Assembly: GCA_963717195.1 (NCBI GenBank)
Contig: CAVQVR010000002.1
Location: 124,001 to 188,000 of the forward strand
DNA length: 64,000 nucleotides
Origin: JACDAE01 sp963717195
Lineage (GTDB): Bacteria > Chloroflexota > Ktedonobacteria > Ktedonobacterales > Ktedonobacteraceae
Direction: 5' to 3'
Shown piece by piece: positions 48,196-57,173 of the stretch. The position numbers and the translations under genes were made by a program. Below the pieces are notes generated by a model. The model made no database searches, was not told the DNA's origin, and saw only the letters and a list, made by a program, of their open reading frames with translations. The first letter of the stretch is position 1. The number at the start of each line of letters is the position of its first letter.

Positions 48196-49404
48196 TTACA
48201 ATGTTTTATAGAGCACACGCCCTAGACGCCCAATACCTTCACTAATACGCTCTGGCTTATCATGCGAATAGTTCAGGCGCAGCGTATTGCATCCACCCCC
48301 ATTGGGATAGAATGACTCACCAGGAACAAAGACCACATTGCGCTCCACCGCTTGCCGCAACAATGCCGTGGCGTCGCTTCCTTCCGGCAACGTCACCCAC
48401 AAAAACATACCTCCCTCGGGATGTGTCCACTTCACTTCTTCCGGAAAATGCTCTTCCATCGCCGCTAACATAGCATCGCGCCGTTCTCGATAAACACGCC
48501 GGATCAAATGAACATGCTCATCCAGGAAACCATCTTTCAACAGCTCATAAGCAATCATCTGCGTAAATGAGGCCGTGTGTAAATCTACACCCTGCTTCGC
48601 CTGCACCAACTTACCTATAACCTCAGATGGTGCAATAACCCAACCAAGTCGCATTCCTGGAGCCATGGTCTTTGAAAATGTTCCCAGATAAATTCCATTT
48701 CCTTGATATGCACCCTCTTGCCGCTCACCCTCAAGCAGAAGCAGCGATGGGAGATGCTCACCCTCGAAACGTAGTTCGGCATAAGGATCATCCTCAACAA
48801 ATGGCACACCATAACGTCGCGCCTGGTCAACTAGAGTATGCCGCCGCTTCTCTGTCAACGTCACCCCTGTCGGATTTTGAAAATTCGGCAGCACATAGAT
48901 AAATTTTGGATTTTGCTGGAGCGCCTCTTCTAAATGATCGGTCTGCATACCATGTTCATCTGCTGGCACCGTCACATAGGTAGCACCATAGGAATTCCAC
49001 GCTTGTAAAGCTCCCATATACGTAGGAGCCTCAACAACAACGCAGTCCCCTGGATCAATCATAATCTTTCCCAGCAGATCCAGCGCCTGTTGCGAACCCG
49101 AGACAATTAACACGTTTTCAAGTGTAAGGCGCAAATTCCCGCGTGACATCCGTTGGGCAAGCAGCTCGCGTAATGGTCGATAGCCTTCCGTCGCACCATA
49201 TTGTAGTGCCTGCTCTCCCCGCTCTTTCAACACTTTATGAGTCGCCATCTCCACACGCTCTAGAGGGAACACCTCAGGTGCTGGAAGTCCTCCCGCAAAA
49301 GATATCATCTCCGGTTGTTCTGTCACCTTGAGCAGTTCTCGTATGGCCGAACTCTTCATCTGCTGAACACGTTGCGCGAACCGTTTCTCCCATTGGATTT
49401 GCAT
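48196..49404 (-). CDS. PLP-dependent aminotransferase, class I/II (LysN/AroAT-I type)
   Basis: The 402-residue enzyme is a fold-type I aminotransferase. Conserved blocks are ISFAGGLPAPEVFPL, VSGSQQALDLLGKI, a central PNFQNPTGVTL with DDPYAEL and the PLP-lysine motif TFSKTMAPGMRLGW. It lacks the GntR domain that its neighbour has. Such enzymes act on 2-aminoadipate, aromatic or branched-chain amino acids; the exact substrate is not decided. GGAGGAGAAGG lies before ATG 49404. It is divergent from the MocR regulator, with probable shared operators. Confidence 0.88.
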   Translation of the reverse strand: MQIQWEKRFAQRVQQMKSSAIRELLKVTEQPEMISFAGGLPAPEVFPLERVEMATHKVLKERGEQALQYGATEGYRPLRELLAQRMSRGNLRLTLENVLIVSGSQQALDLLGKIMIDPGDCVVVEAPTYMGALQAWNSYGATYVTVPADEHGMQTDHLEEALQQNPKFIYVLPNFQNPTGVTLTEKRRHTLVDQARRYGVPFVEDDPYAELRFEGEHLPSLLLLEGERQEGAYQGNGIYLGTFSKTMAPGMRLGWVIAPSEVIGKLVQAKQGVDLHTASFTQMIAYELLKDGFLDEHVHLIRRVYRERRDAMLAAMEEHFPEEVKWTHPEGGMFLWVTLPEGSDATALLRQAVERNVVFVPGESFYPNGGGCNTLRLNYSHDKPERISEGIGRLGRVLYKTL

Positions 49405-49516
49405 CTCTGTACCTTCTCCTCCGCTATTATGGTTAAGATCGTTATCTGTCTACCTCCACTGTAAAACCTTCCCGTCAACTTGTCCAGATACAATACACAT
49501 CACATATGAGAGACAA

Positions 49517-49546
49517 TCGTAGGCGCCGCGTTGACAGCGCCTACGA
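49517..49546. repeat. Hairpin in the divergent region
   Basis: TCGTAGGCGC at 49517-49526 pairs exactly with GCGCCTACGA at 49537-49546 around a 10-base loop (CGCGTTGACA). The loop and inner stem share GCGTTGAC with the larger palindrome at 57061. Confidence 0.6.
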
Positions 49547-49600
49547 GCCACGCAGCCCATACAACACAAATTGTCTCCTTCCAATGCCCACTATTGGCTC

Positions 49601-49637
49601 TGTACAATTTTGTACATTTCCACTACAGTACAATACA
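49601..49637. promoter_or_regulatory. Candidate MocR/GntR operator cluster
   Basis: TGTACAA-TT-TTGTACA (49601-49616) is a palindrome with seven-base arms. GTACAAT recurs at 49602 and 49628 as direct repeats 26 bases apart, and TACAATACA occurs both here (49629) and at 49489, beside the divergent aminotransferase. MocR proteins bind such direct repeats. The site is 41-77 bases before the regulator start. Confidence 0.55.
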
Positions 49638-49677
49638 GAGATAAGATTCCGCTTACCAGATCGATCGGGAGATACAT

Positions 49678-51162
49678 ATGCAGCTTTCATTACAACGCAA
49701 CAGCGACTTGCCTCTTTATCGTCAAATAGCCAATCAGATACGCGAATATATCCGTACCGGCGCTCTCCCGGTTGGTAGTCGCCTTCCAACCATTCGCGAA
49801 CTTGCGCGTGTGTACGGCATGACACGCCTGACCATACAGAACGCCTATGCTGAATTGCAAGCGGAAGGATTGGTCGAAGCCGGAGTCGGACGCGGCACGT
49901 TTGTTGCTGAACACCCACCCATTCCCACTTCTCTTCATGCTCCGCCTGTTCCCACGCTCTCCCCTCCATCCTGGTTGAGCCAGGGCATACTCGCTGATAT
50001 GATGCGTATGACGGCGCACCCCGATCTGCTTTCTTTCGCCCAGGCTATTCCTGAAGTTTCGACCTATCCAACCCAGGAATTGAGCCGCTCGCTTCGTGTT
50101 ACGCTGGAAGATCCTATCTCCCTCAGCTACAGTTCAACACAAGGTGAACTTGCCTTGCGCGAACAGGTCGCCCATATTCTGCTTGACCGAGGAATCGTTA
50201 CTCCTCCCGATCTTTTGATGATTACCTCGGGTGCGCAACAGGCCATTGACCTCGCATTACGTGCATTCGTCTCACGTGAAGAGATCGTTCTCGTCGAAGA
50301 ACCCACGTATGTAGGAATGATCGAGCTCGCCGCCCAACGAGGTCAGCGCATCGTTGCCATTCCCTCGGATGCACACGGAATCTTGCCTGATGCATTGGAA
50401 ACTGCCTGCAAACGCTATCATCCTCGCTTGCTCTATCTGATACCTACCTTCCATAATCCTACAGGGCTCTCCCTATCTAATGAGCGCAGACAGGCTCTGC
50501 TCCGTCTCGCTCGCACCTACGATTTTCTGATCTTTGAGGATGATGTTGCTGGCATGCTTGCCTATGATGATCCATCAGCTCCAGCCTTAAAAGCATCTGA
50601 TACCGATGGACACGTCATCTATGCGACCAGTTTCTCAAAAGTGTTGCTTCCCGGTATTCGCCTCGGAATGATTGTTGCTGAGGAAAAACACCTGCTGCCC
50701 TTGCTGGCAGCTAGACGTACCAGCGATCTTTTTAGTTCTCCTTTGCTGCAACACGCGCTCGCTGATTATCTGCATCGCCATCACCTGAGTGCTCATTTGC
50801 AGCGTGTGCGTCCCCTGTATCGTGCCCGGCGCGATGCAATGCACTCAGCTCTGCAACACCACCTGCCCGAATGCTCGTGGACCTGTCCGCTAGGAGGCTT
50901 CAATCTCTGGGTTACCTTTCCAGAGCAGATTAATGAGCGTGACTTCTACCTGCAAGCCATCGAAAGAGGTGTAGGTATCGCTCCTGGCGCGGCCTTCTTC
51001 TTGCAGTCGCAAACGCGTGCTCATATGCGCCTCAGCTTTGGTGCGCACACACCAGAACGTATCGAGCAGGGTACCACAATTCTTGGCGACCTTCTGCACA
51101 CTCAGATGCGCTACCTGCAACGGATTGCTACACGTACGGGTATCGCAAGTTCTTTACTATAA
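49678..51162 (+). CDS. MocR/PdxR-type regulator with aminotransferase domain
   Basis: The 494-residue protein has a winged-helix GntR domain at 1-80 (LPTIRELARVYGMTRLTI, LVEAGVGRGTFV) joined to an aminotransferase-like domain with IPTFHNPTGLSL and the PLP-lysine motif TSFSKVLLPGIRLG. MocR proteins sense PLP or an amino-acid adduct and regulate neighbouring PLP or transport genes. The divergent aminotransferase is the obvious target. ATG 49678 has GGGAG seven bases upstream. The end is 39 bases before a hairpin. Autoregulation is likely. Confidence 0.88.
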   Translation: MQLSLQRNSDLPLYRQIANQIREYIRTGALPVGSRLPTIRELARVYGMTRLTIQNAYAELQAEGLVEAGVGRGTFVAEHPPIPTSLHAPPVPTLSPPSWLSQGILADMMRMTAHPDLLSFAQAIPEVSTYPTQELSRSLRVTLEDPISLSYSSTQGELALREQVAHILLDRGIVTPPDLLMITSGAQQAIDLALRAFVSREEIVLVEEPTYVGMIELAAQRGQRIVAIPSDAHGILPDALETACKRYHPRLLYLIPTFHNPTGLSLSNERRQALLRLARTYDFLIFEDDVAGMLAYDDPSAPALKASDTDGHVIYATSFSKVLLPGIRLGMIVAEEKHLLPLLAARRTSDLFSSPLLQHALADYLHRHHLSAHLQRVRPLYRARRDAMHSALQHHLPECSWTCPLGGFNLWVTFPEQINERDFYLQAIERGVGIAPGAAFFLQSQTRAHMRLSFGAHTPERIEQGTTILGDLLHTQMRYLQRIATRTGIASSLL

Positions 51163-51200
51163 TCGCCTGTAAAGGAGTTTAGCAAAATCATACTATGATA

Positions 51201-51245
51201 CCAACTCCAGCGTTTCCGGTATCACAATAGAAACGTTGGAGCTGG
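51201..51245. terminator. Two-way terminator hairpin
   Basis: CCAACTCCAGCGTTTC (51201-51216) and GAAACGTTGGAGCTGG (51230-51245) form a 16-bp stem with one mismatch and one wobble around a 13-base loop, between two convergent genes; AAAAGACTTTTT follows. Confidence 0.6.
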
Positions 51246-51298
51246 AAAAGACTTTTTGGCCAACGCGCTTGAATATGCGAGAGAGGTCTCAGTTTAGC

Positions 51299-51783
51299 TC
51301 AGGTAGTACTCACATAGTACACATAATCGTACTCCATTCCGGTATTGTCACGAGCATGCAACTTCATATACCCGTGTGCCATAGTGTACATACCTGTGCC
51401 ACCAATAATCGCAAGTACCGAATCAGCATTATCGTAGTACGGTCCCTCTACGGTAATCTGACCACCCTGAGAAAGACCGTCCAATTACACTCGTAGACTG
51501 CTCCAACAACCGTGCGTACACAATTTCCGCTATCGTAGCCTACTTGATTCGTATCAGTTGCATCGTAAAGAGGATTAGCAAAAGTTAAGAGATCTCCCAT
51601 CGAGTCACCCTGCGGACCAATATCAACTACCGTATCATTGCTGGAATGCTCAATAACATGCAGCACAGTATAACCACTGGCATGTGCAATACGACCTCCA
51701 TTATCTTCTACAAATAGCCCAACCGCCAGGATAGCAGCTAAAAGTGTAATAGCCACTGAAGAGAGAAAAGTTTTTCTGATCAT
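51299..51783 (-). pseudogene. Secreted dirigent/allene-oxide-cyclase-like barrel protein, one frameshift
   Basis: The repaired product has about 161 residues. ATG 51783 follows AAAGGAG. A signal peptide covers about 1-35. The mature part has GDLLTFANPLYD, QVGYDSGNCVRT, ECNWTVF, ITVEGPYYDN and a C-terminal IGGTGMYTMAHGYMKL, the order of the AOC/dirigent-like beta-barrel. The frame breaks at the T-run near 51472-51474; adding one T gives VFSQGGQITV. Dirigent-like barrels bind small hydrophobic ligands; the bacterial ones have unknown roles. Confidence 0.75.
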
Positions 51784-52039
51784 CACATCTCCTTTATGAG
51801 AAATACTATGCTGAAAACGGCCATCATGCTGTCAGGACTACTCAACTACCATACCCAAGTTCCTGGTAGCACAGGGCCAACCTGCGATTTTATCGCCTGA
51901 CCGTGCTTAGTGAAATAACTAACCAGGACACTTGCCAGCAGTAGCAATAGCCATACACAACCAGTATACAAATAGGAAACAATCAGTCAGTAAATAGGGA
52001 AGAGTCATACTCTATGCCTGTTTCAAAGCCAGCGAGATG

Positions 52040-52059
52040 TGTTACAATGTTTTGTAACA
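52040..52059. promoter_or_regulatory. Palindromic operator overlapping a -10 element
   Basis: TGTTACAA (52040-52047) and TTGTAACA (52052-52059) are exact inverted repeats with a four-base spacer. TACAAT at 52043-52048 would be the -10 box of the next gene, with a weak TTTCAA box 16 bases upstream, so a repressor bound here would block transcription. Confidence 0.6.
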
Positions 52060-52069
52060 GTAATGGAGG

Positions 52070-52312
52070 ATGAATATCAAGGCTATGAGAAATTCACGCT
52101 TGAGAGATCTATATGCGAAGCAATGGTACTGGTATCTGGTCGCGCTACTCTGTATTGGGGTAAGCACTTACTGGTTTGTCACATTCTCTTCCAGTCATGA
52201 CCGCCAGAGCCTCATCGTTGCATGCATCACTTTAGGCATTGGAGGGCTTGCCATCTGGCGTAGCTTCCAACCACCTCCACAGGAACCGCCTGATCTGGAA
52301 AAGATAGGATGA
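52070..52312 (+). CDS. Small two-helix membrane protein
   Basis: The 80-residue protein starts at 52070, directly after TAATGGAGG, or at ATG 52085 with a more usual spacing. Two hydrophobic segments (about 22-40 and 48-65) and a Pro-rich acidic end (PPPQEPPDLEKIG) are visible. Family unknown. It is the first gene behind the palindromic operator and is followed after 45 bases by the hydrolase gene. Confidence 0.65.
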   Translation: MNIKAMRNSRLRDLYAKQWYWYLVALLCIGVSTYWFVTFSSSHDRQSLIVACITLGIGGLAIWRSFQPPPQEPPDLEKIG

Positions 52313-52357
52313 ACTCCCCCCATACATAAACGCATAAATATTCAGAAAGGAATTCTG

Positions 52358-53336
52358 ATGAAACGTAAACACGTCCTCACGATTGCTTCTTTCGTCCTCA
52401 GCGTTGTTATAACAGCTCGTTTTGTCCGCAAGTATTTTCAATGGAAACAAAAAGTGCTGACACGTCTGCAAGCAAATAGCGATATCATGGACACAGCGTC
52501 AGGCACGATAGAATATACTATCAAAGGTCAGGGACCAGCTATTCTTTTCGTGCACGGGTCTTCCAGGAGGGTACGATCAAAGCGTGGCTGTTGCTAATAT
52601 GTTCGCAAACGATCATTTCACCTACATTACCGTTTCGCGTCCCGGTTATCTCCGTACACCCCTTCACCAGAAATCTCCCGAGGCCCAGGCTGACCTGTAC
52701 GCCGCACTACTTGACGCGCTAAACATACAAAAAGCAACCATCCTCGCTTTTTCCGGTGGTGGCCCTTCAGCGCTCCAATTTGCGCTACGTCAGCGAGAAC
52801 ATTGTAGCGGATTGATTATGCTGTGTGGCGTCTCACACCATTACTCCGAGCAAGAGATGCTTAAGGCATTGCCACCAATACAGCGCTTTATCACATCGCT
52901 ATCAGGACACTTCGTCTATTTCAATAATCCCGTCCTCTTCCTCCTTGCAAAAATGCTCTGGCGCTTCCCCTATCCCCTCATACCAGAAGGGTTTATTTCA
53001 TCGCTCGCTATGCTCCATTTACGTAAAGTCGGCTATGACAATGATATGGAGCAATTTGAGCACATCAGCACATATCCTCTGGAGCAGATTACGGCTCCTA
53101 CACTCGTGCTCCATGGGAATCGTGACAAAGATGTACCGATCAAACATGCAGAACTAGTAGTAAGCAAAATACCTCACGCACAATTTGTGATCGATGAAGG
53201 AGGCAATCATCACTTTTTTATTACTCACAGAAAGAAGATTGTTCCTCTTATCCTCGCTTTTTGGCTCTATTGCCAGAAGACACGAACCAGGATAAGCTCT
53301 AGAAGCTCAGCATTCCAGATCCACAGCTACCGGTAA
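52358..53336 (+). pseudogene. Alpha/beta hydrolase, one frameshift
   Basis: The repaired protein has about 325 residues. After a hydrophobic N-terminal anchor (7-22), the oxyanion block is ILFVHGSPGGYDQS, which forms only if one T is removed from TCTTCC at 52559-52564. The nucleophile elbow is FSGGGPS with Ser as nucleophile, and a late LVLHGNRDKDVPI holds the catalytic Asp; His is in EGGNHHFF. These match lipase/esterase-like hydrolases. Substrate unknown. The end overlaps the convergent deazaflavin gene by 30 bases. Confidence 0.8.
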
Positions 53337-53672
53337 CGACGTAAGGGACCAATCGGTAAGATCATCGCTGTCACGCGGCGTATATTTGTCGAAAACTAGC
53401 TTTCGCGCAAACTTATCCTCTTCCTCGTCCTCCACAACGCGCGCTCGTCCGTTCAATACGCTTGCGCCAATTCTGACTTGTACTATAGGAAGCCTGAGCA
53501 CATTCTTGACCCAATCGGACTTCTCACGCCCACCTGCAAGCATGTAGAGCGTCTTTCCCTCAAGAGCAAACCAGATCTCAATGGTATGTGGGCGGCCAGA
53601 AATGCGACCTGTTGTCGTTAAATAACAAAAATCTTCATCCTTGAGCTGGTCCAGATTTTCGTTCGTCATCAT
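53307..53672 (-). CDS. Deazaflavin-dependent nitroreductase/pyridoxamine-oxidase-like protein
   Basis: This 121-residue protein has YLTTTGRISGRPHTIEIWF, LYMLAGG and REKSDWVKNVLRLP followed by a beta strand with VQVRIGA. This is the split-barrel family that binds F420 or FMN. The organism therefore probably has F420. The substrate is unknown. Start 53672 or the adjacent ATG at 53669, with GAGG close upstream. A second family member occurs at 56014. Confidence 0.82.
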   Translation of the reverse strand: MMTNENLDQLKDEDFCYLTTTGRISGRPHTIEIWFALEGKTLYMLAGGREKSDWVKNVLRLPIVQVRIGASVLNGRARVVEDEEEDKFARKLVFDKYTPRDSDDLTDWSLTSLPVAVDLEC

Positions 53673-53755
53673 AACCTCGCTTAACTCTTTACTAACAACA
53701 AAAGGGAGCCAACAACACGCGCCAGCTCTCCTTTAGCTCACTGATCCCAAAACTA

Positions 53756-53971
53756 TCAGTCCTTGCGTAACGTCAAGACCATTGGCAAACGGTCAAACAT
53801 CATGATACCCACTGGCAAAAGGATAATCAAGACACAACAAATGAAAAGATTTTTAAAGAATTCGGGAAATTCTTTAACTTGCTCAATATAATAGGTCAAA
53901 TCAACCTGACCTGGGAACTCTTTCCAGCCATCAAACGTACATTCTATAACACTTAAATCTAAAAAATTATT
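53756..53971 (-). CDS. Probable small membrane protein without a canonical start codon
   Basis: The minus-strand frame reads NNFLDLSVIECTFDGW, then KEFPEFFKNLFICCVLIILL and ends at TGA 53756. A Trp/Asp-rich soluble part and one membrane segment look protein-like. TAG (53972-53974) stands where a start would be expected and no ATG, GTG or TTG lies in front of the soluble part. It lies 84 bases upstream of the deazaflavin gene on the same strand. A damaged start or one wrong base would explain it. Confidence 0.4.
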   Translation of the reverse strand, partial: NNFLDLSVIECTFDGWKEFPGQVDLTYYIEQVKEFPEFFKNLFICCVLIILLPVGIMMFDRLPMVLTLRKD

Positions 53972-53990
53972 CTATGAAAAAGAGGTCGAG

Positions 53991-55626
53991 ATGGCTGAAC
54001 TTGAAGCTTCCATTAAAGAGGTAACGATATACTCCGACCGCGCCCTGATTACACGACGCGGCACTATCCAGTTGGAGGCAGGCGAACACGAACTACGTAT
54101 TAACAATCTTCCACAATTTATCCGCGATTTATTACGGGCTGCCGGACAGGGACCCGAGGGAACACGTATCTTAAATGTCGACGTAACAACGGCTTTCTAT
54201 AGCCGACCGCCAGAGGAAGAATTGCTCAACTTGCAAAATACGTTAGAGCAGCTTCAGCACAATATGCAGCTTTTGAAGGCCCGCATGGGTTCCCTTAACG
54301 ACCGTCGTGAATGGCTACGGGCTCTTGGTGAACAATCACACGATTTCGCGAAAGGACTGGCGCAGGGACAGATGAAACCCGATGACTGCGCAAACTTCTT
54401 TGGCTTTATGGCAACTCAGGCACTGCAAGATGCGGAGGCGGCCCAGCACCTGGAAATCGAGCTAAAACGTGCTCTGCAGGATATCGACGCCCGGCAGCGC
54501 GAATTACGGCAAAAGCGGGGAGATCAGTCACCAGATCGCCTCGCTGCAATAGTAAATGTAGAGCTGCCACAGGCAGGCGAATTTCGAGCTGGAACTCTCC
54601 TACCTGGTTATGAACGCCTCCTGGCACCCCCAATACGATGTGCGCGTGCAGATGAATGATGACCAGAGCGCAGGTGAAGTCGAGTTGACCTATATCGGAA
54701 TGGTACAACAGGTGACAGGCGAACGATGGGAGAATGTCAATCTCGCGCTCTCTACCGCACGCCCCAGCCTCGCTGCCGTGCTCCCTGAACTTGATCCCTG
54801 GTATCTCAAAGTCTATGCACCACCACCCCTGCCTCCTGCCCGCAGCTTCGCAGCGGCTTCCAGCGCAGCAGTTCCTCAGACCATGAGGCATGCAAAAGCA
54901 CTATCCTCAGCCAGTTTTGATGAATTTGATGAAGATGCTATGAATATGCCAGTCGCCGCTGCCGCACCCACCAGCATCGCCACCGCAACCGTCGAACATA
55001 CAGGCACCGCCATCGTCTTCCATATTGGGCGTTCTGTAGATATCCCCTCGGACAACACACCCCATAAAACAACGATTGCACGTGATAACCTGCCCTGTTC
55101 GTTCGATTATGTCAGCGCACCCGCCCTTGAGGAATACGCCCACCTACGCTCAACCATTACCAATACCAGCGCACACGTTATGCTCAAAGGTTCCGCCAGC
55201 ATTTTCTTAAGCGGCGAATATGTTGGCACCACACAGATCAAGCAGACCGCCCAGAGCGAAGAATTCAAGGTTTTCCTGGGCATTGACGATAGCATCAAAA
55301 TCAAACGTGAGCTGATTGAACGCTCGGTGGATAAGGGCAATCTCTTACAAAACGATATCCGCCGCATCACCTATGCCTATCGCATTACTGTACATAATTA
55401 TGCGAGTGCCAGCAGAAAGATTGTCGTGCGTGACCGTTTGCCTGTGGCGCAACATGAACGCATCAAGATCAAGAATCAGGCCATACAGCCACAACCGACC
55501 GAACGTACGAAGCTTGAAATTATGGTCTGGCGCTTTACCTTGCCTGCCAATGGTGAGCAAAAAATTGAATATCGCTTCGTCGTTGAGCATACACAGGATC
55601 TACAGGTGATCGGGCTACCATCGTAG
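53991..55626 (+). pseudogene. DUF4140/DUF4139 (MuiA-like) protein, one frameshift
   Basis: The repaired protein has about 544 residues. N-terminal DUF4140 (KEVTIYSDRALITRRG, LPQFIRDLLRAAG) leads into a coiled coil (80-190), then DUF4139 with SYLVMNASWHPQYDVRV, ALSTARPSLA and a C-terminal beta region. The break is at GAATTTC (54579-54585): without one T the text runs GEFELELSYLVMNASWHP. The family has unknown function; some members are called mucoidy inhibitor A. It is divergent from the small membrane protein. Confidence 0.82.
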
Positions 55627-55649
55627 TGCTCTATCATCCTGAATAAGCT

Positions 55650-55931
55650 CTTCTGACACTCTCCGGCAGAAATGCGCGGGGGTTCTTCCTTCAACCAGGA
55701 GGCTTGCCCCTGCTTCCACTCCTGAAAGGTGCCAAACACACTCGTGATGAGACCATTGGAACCATGATTGAGGGCTTGAGAACTACTGGCAAAGACGATA
55801 TACTAGCATTAGGGTACGCGTTCGCTGGACTGGTCTATCAGACCGAGAGTGACAAGCAATGGAGCAGGCCCAACTGGTGCTCGAAGAAATCGGACAGCAA
55901 CCACAAAGCTGAAAACCGGAGGCCTGCGTAG
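55650..55931 (+). pseudogene. C-terminal remnant of an Rpn-type (YhgA-like) nuclease/transposase gene, copy 1
   Basis: No start; the frame reads LLTLSGRNARGFFLQPGG, then LPLLPLLKGAKHTRDETIGT, and AGLVYQTESDKQW. It is paralogous to the piece at 58351. The LPLLPL and GLVYQ blocks occur near the C-terminus of recombination-promoting Rpn/PD-(D/E)XK proteins. The N-terminal nuclease part is absent here. Family assignment from memory of the pattern. Confidence 0.6.
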
Positions 55932-56013
55932 ATCAGTCGTTTACAACCTCAAATAGCCTGTAATTGTACTATAATAAAAGAAAAATAGAAAGAAAAGAAA
56001 GCAGGCAAAACAT

Positions 56014-56550
56014 ATGCGACTATCCACTACACACCAGAAACAGAGTAAGCGCCAGGTCAATTGGATCGGGATCATTCTCCTTAACGTTTTTGTGGCCCAG
56101 ATCGTTTTCTCCGCAGTGAAACGTTTGAAAGAGCAACCCTACGACCAGCGTTCCTTTAACAAACGTTACCTCAATCCCTTGATGTTGAAAATCGCGGGTC
56201 GCGGCCCCTTCCCACAGGCCATTATTCACCATGTCGGACGCAAATCGGGGCGTAGTTATACAACACCGATAGCTGTTACACCCATCACTCATGGTTTTGT
56301 CGTTCTATTACCCTACGGTACGGATGTCGATTGGTGCCGCAACATCCTCGCATCTGGGAGCAGTACTCTTCAGTGGCACGGTGCAACCTATACTGTCATT
56401 GAACCAGAAATCGTCGATACTGAGAGTGTTATAGGCGAATTGCCGCCGTTTCAACGTGCTATTTTTCGCATCTTGAAGGTCAAATCTGTACTTAAATTAC
56501 AGCTCTCTACTACTCCTGCTGATTACGCTTCAGCATTGGCTTCTAATTAG
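56014..56550 (+). CDS. Deazaflavin-dependent nitroreductase family protein
   Basis: The 178-residue protein has an N-terminal membrane-leaning helix (16-34) and the core HHVGRKSGRSYTTPIAVTP, VVLLPYGTDVDWCRNILASG and WHGATYTV, the typical order of DUF385/F420-type nitroreductases. The RKSGRSYTTP block binds the cofactor phosphate. Physiological substrate unknown. It lies 83 bases after remnant copy 1 and 23 bases before the YbjQ-like gene, so those two genes probably form an operon. Confidence 0.85.
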   Translation: MRLSTTHQKQSKRQVNWIGIILLNVFVAQIVFSAVKRLKEQPYDQRSFNKRYLNPLMLKIAGRGPFPQAIIHHVGRKSGRSYTTPIAVTPITHGFVVLLPYGTDVDWCRNILASGSSTLQWHGATYTVIEPEIVDTESVIGELPPFQRAIFRILKVKSVLKLQLSTTPADYASALASN

Positions 56551-56573
56551 AGAAAGCGAGACATACGTACATT

Positions 56574-57011
56574 ATGGGAGAACCACGCAACGCAATGGAT
56601 GTACGACCGGGCTATCGGGGACGTGCGTTCACTTCCGATCTGAGCGGTCAAGAATTCTGGCTAGTCGTTGATAAAGGCTTTCAACCAATGGGCTTAGTGA
56701 TCGGAAACTGCATCTACTCTATGGGTGCTGTACGTAACTGGCTGGTCGGCATCAAAGGCAATTTTCAGGGCGAACTGAAAGAGTATTCCGAACTGATGTA
56801 CCAGGCACGCGAGCTGGCACTAAGTCGCATGCAATTCGAGGCTGACCAGCTCCATGCAGATGGCGTGATTGGCGTTGATATCAAAGTCGAGTTCATGCAC
56901 AATAACGAGTGGATGGAGGTTACAGCGATTGGTACAGCTGTACGTTATGTGGGAAGCGGACCCAACCTGCCTCCAACCGGGCAGGGACGCGTGGTGGTTC
57001 CTACAAATTGA
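56574..57011 (+). CDS. YbjQ/UPF0145-like heavy-metal-binding-domain protein
   Basis: The 145-residue protein shows the YbjQ pattern: GLVIGNCIYSMGAVRNW, then a helix ELMYQARELALSRMQFEA, and GVIGVDIKVEF with a final beta strand ending VRYVGS. The family forms oligomeric rings with no proven function. It follows the deazaflavin gene with a 23-base gap. A big intergenic palindrome follows at 57061. Confidence 0.82.
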   Translation: MGEPRNAMDVRPGYRGRAFTSDLSGQEFWLVVDKGFQPMGLVIGNCIYSMGAVRNWLVGIKGNFQGELKEYSELMYQARELALSRMQFEADQLHADGVIGVDIKVEFMHNNEWMEVTAIGTAVRYVGSGPNLPPTGQGRVVVPTN

Positions 57012-57060
57012 CACAAGAAATTAGAGTGCTATTCCTCTGAAACCTGAAATACATGAAAAT

Positions 57061-57125
57061 AATGTAGTACTGCGTTGACGACGCCCAGATGAGTTACCTG
57101 GGCGTCGTTAACGTAGCACTACATT
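57061..57125. repeat. 28-bp near-perfect inverted repeat
   Basis: Arms 57061-57088 and 57098-57125 match at 25 of 28 positions (outer AATGTAGT, inner GACGACGCCCAG) around a nine-base loop. It follows a gene end and could serve as terminator, or belong to a mobile palindrome class; it shares GCGTTGAC with the hairpin at 49517. Confidence 0.75.
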
Positions 57126-57173
57126 ATTGATCATCTACCATCTGATACAATAAATAAAAAGAGGATACACACC

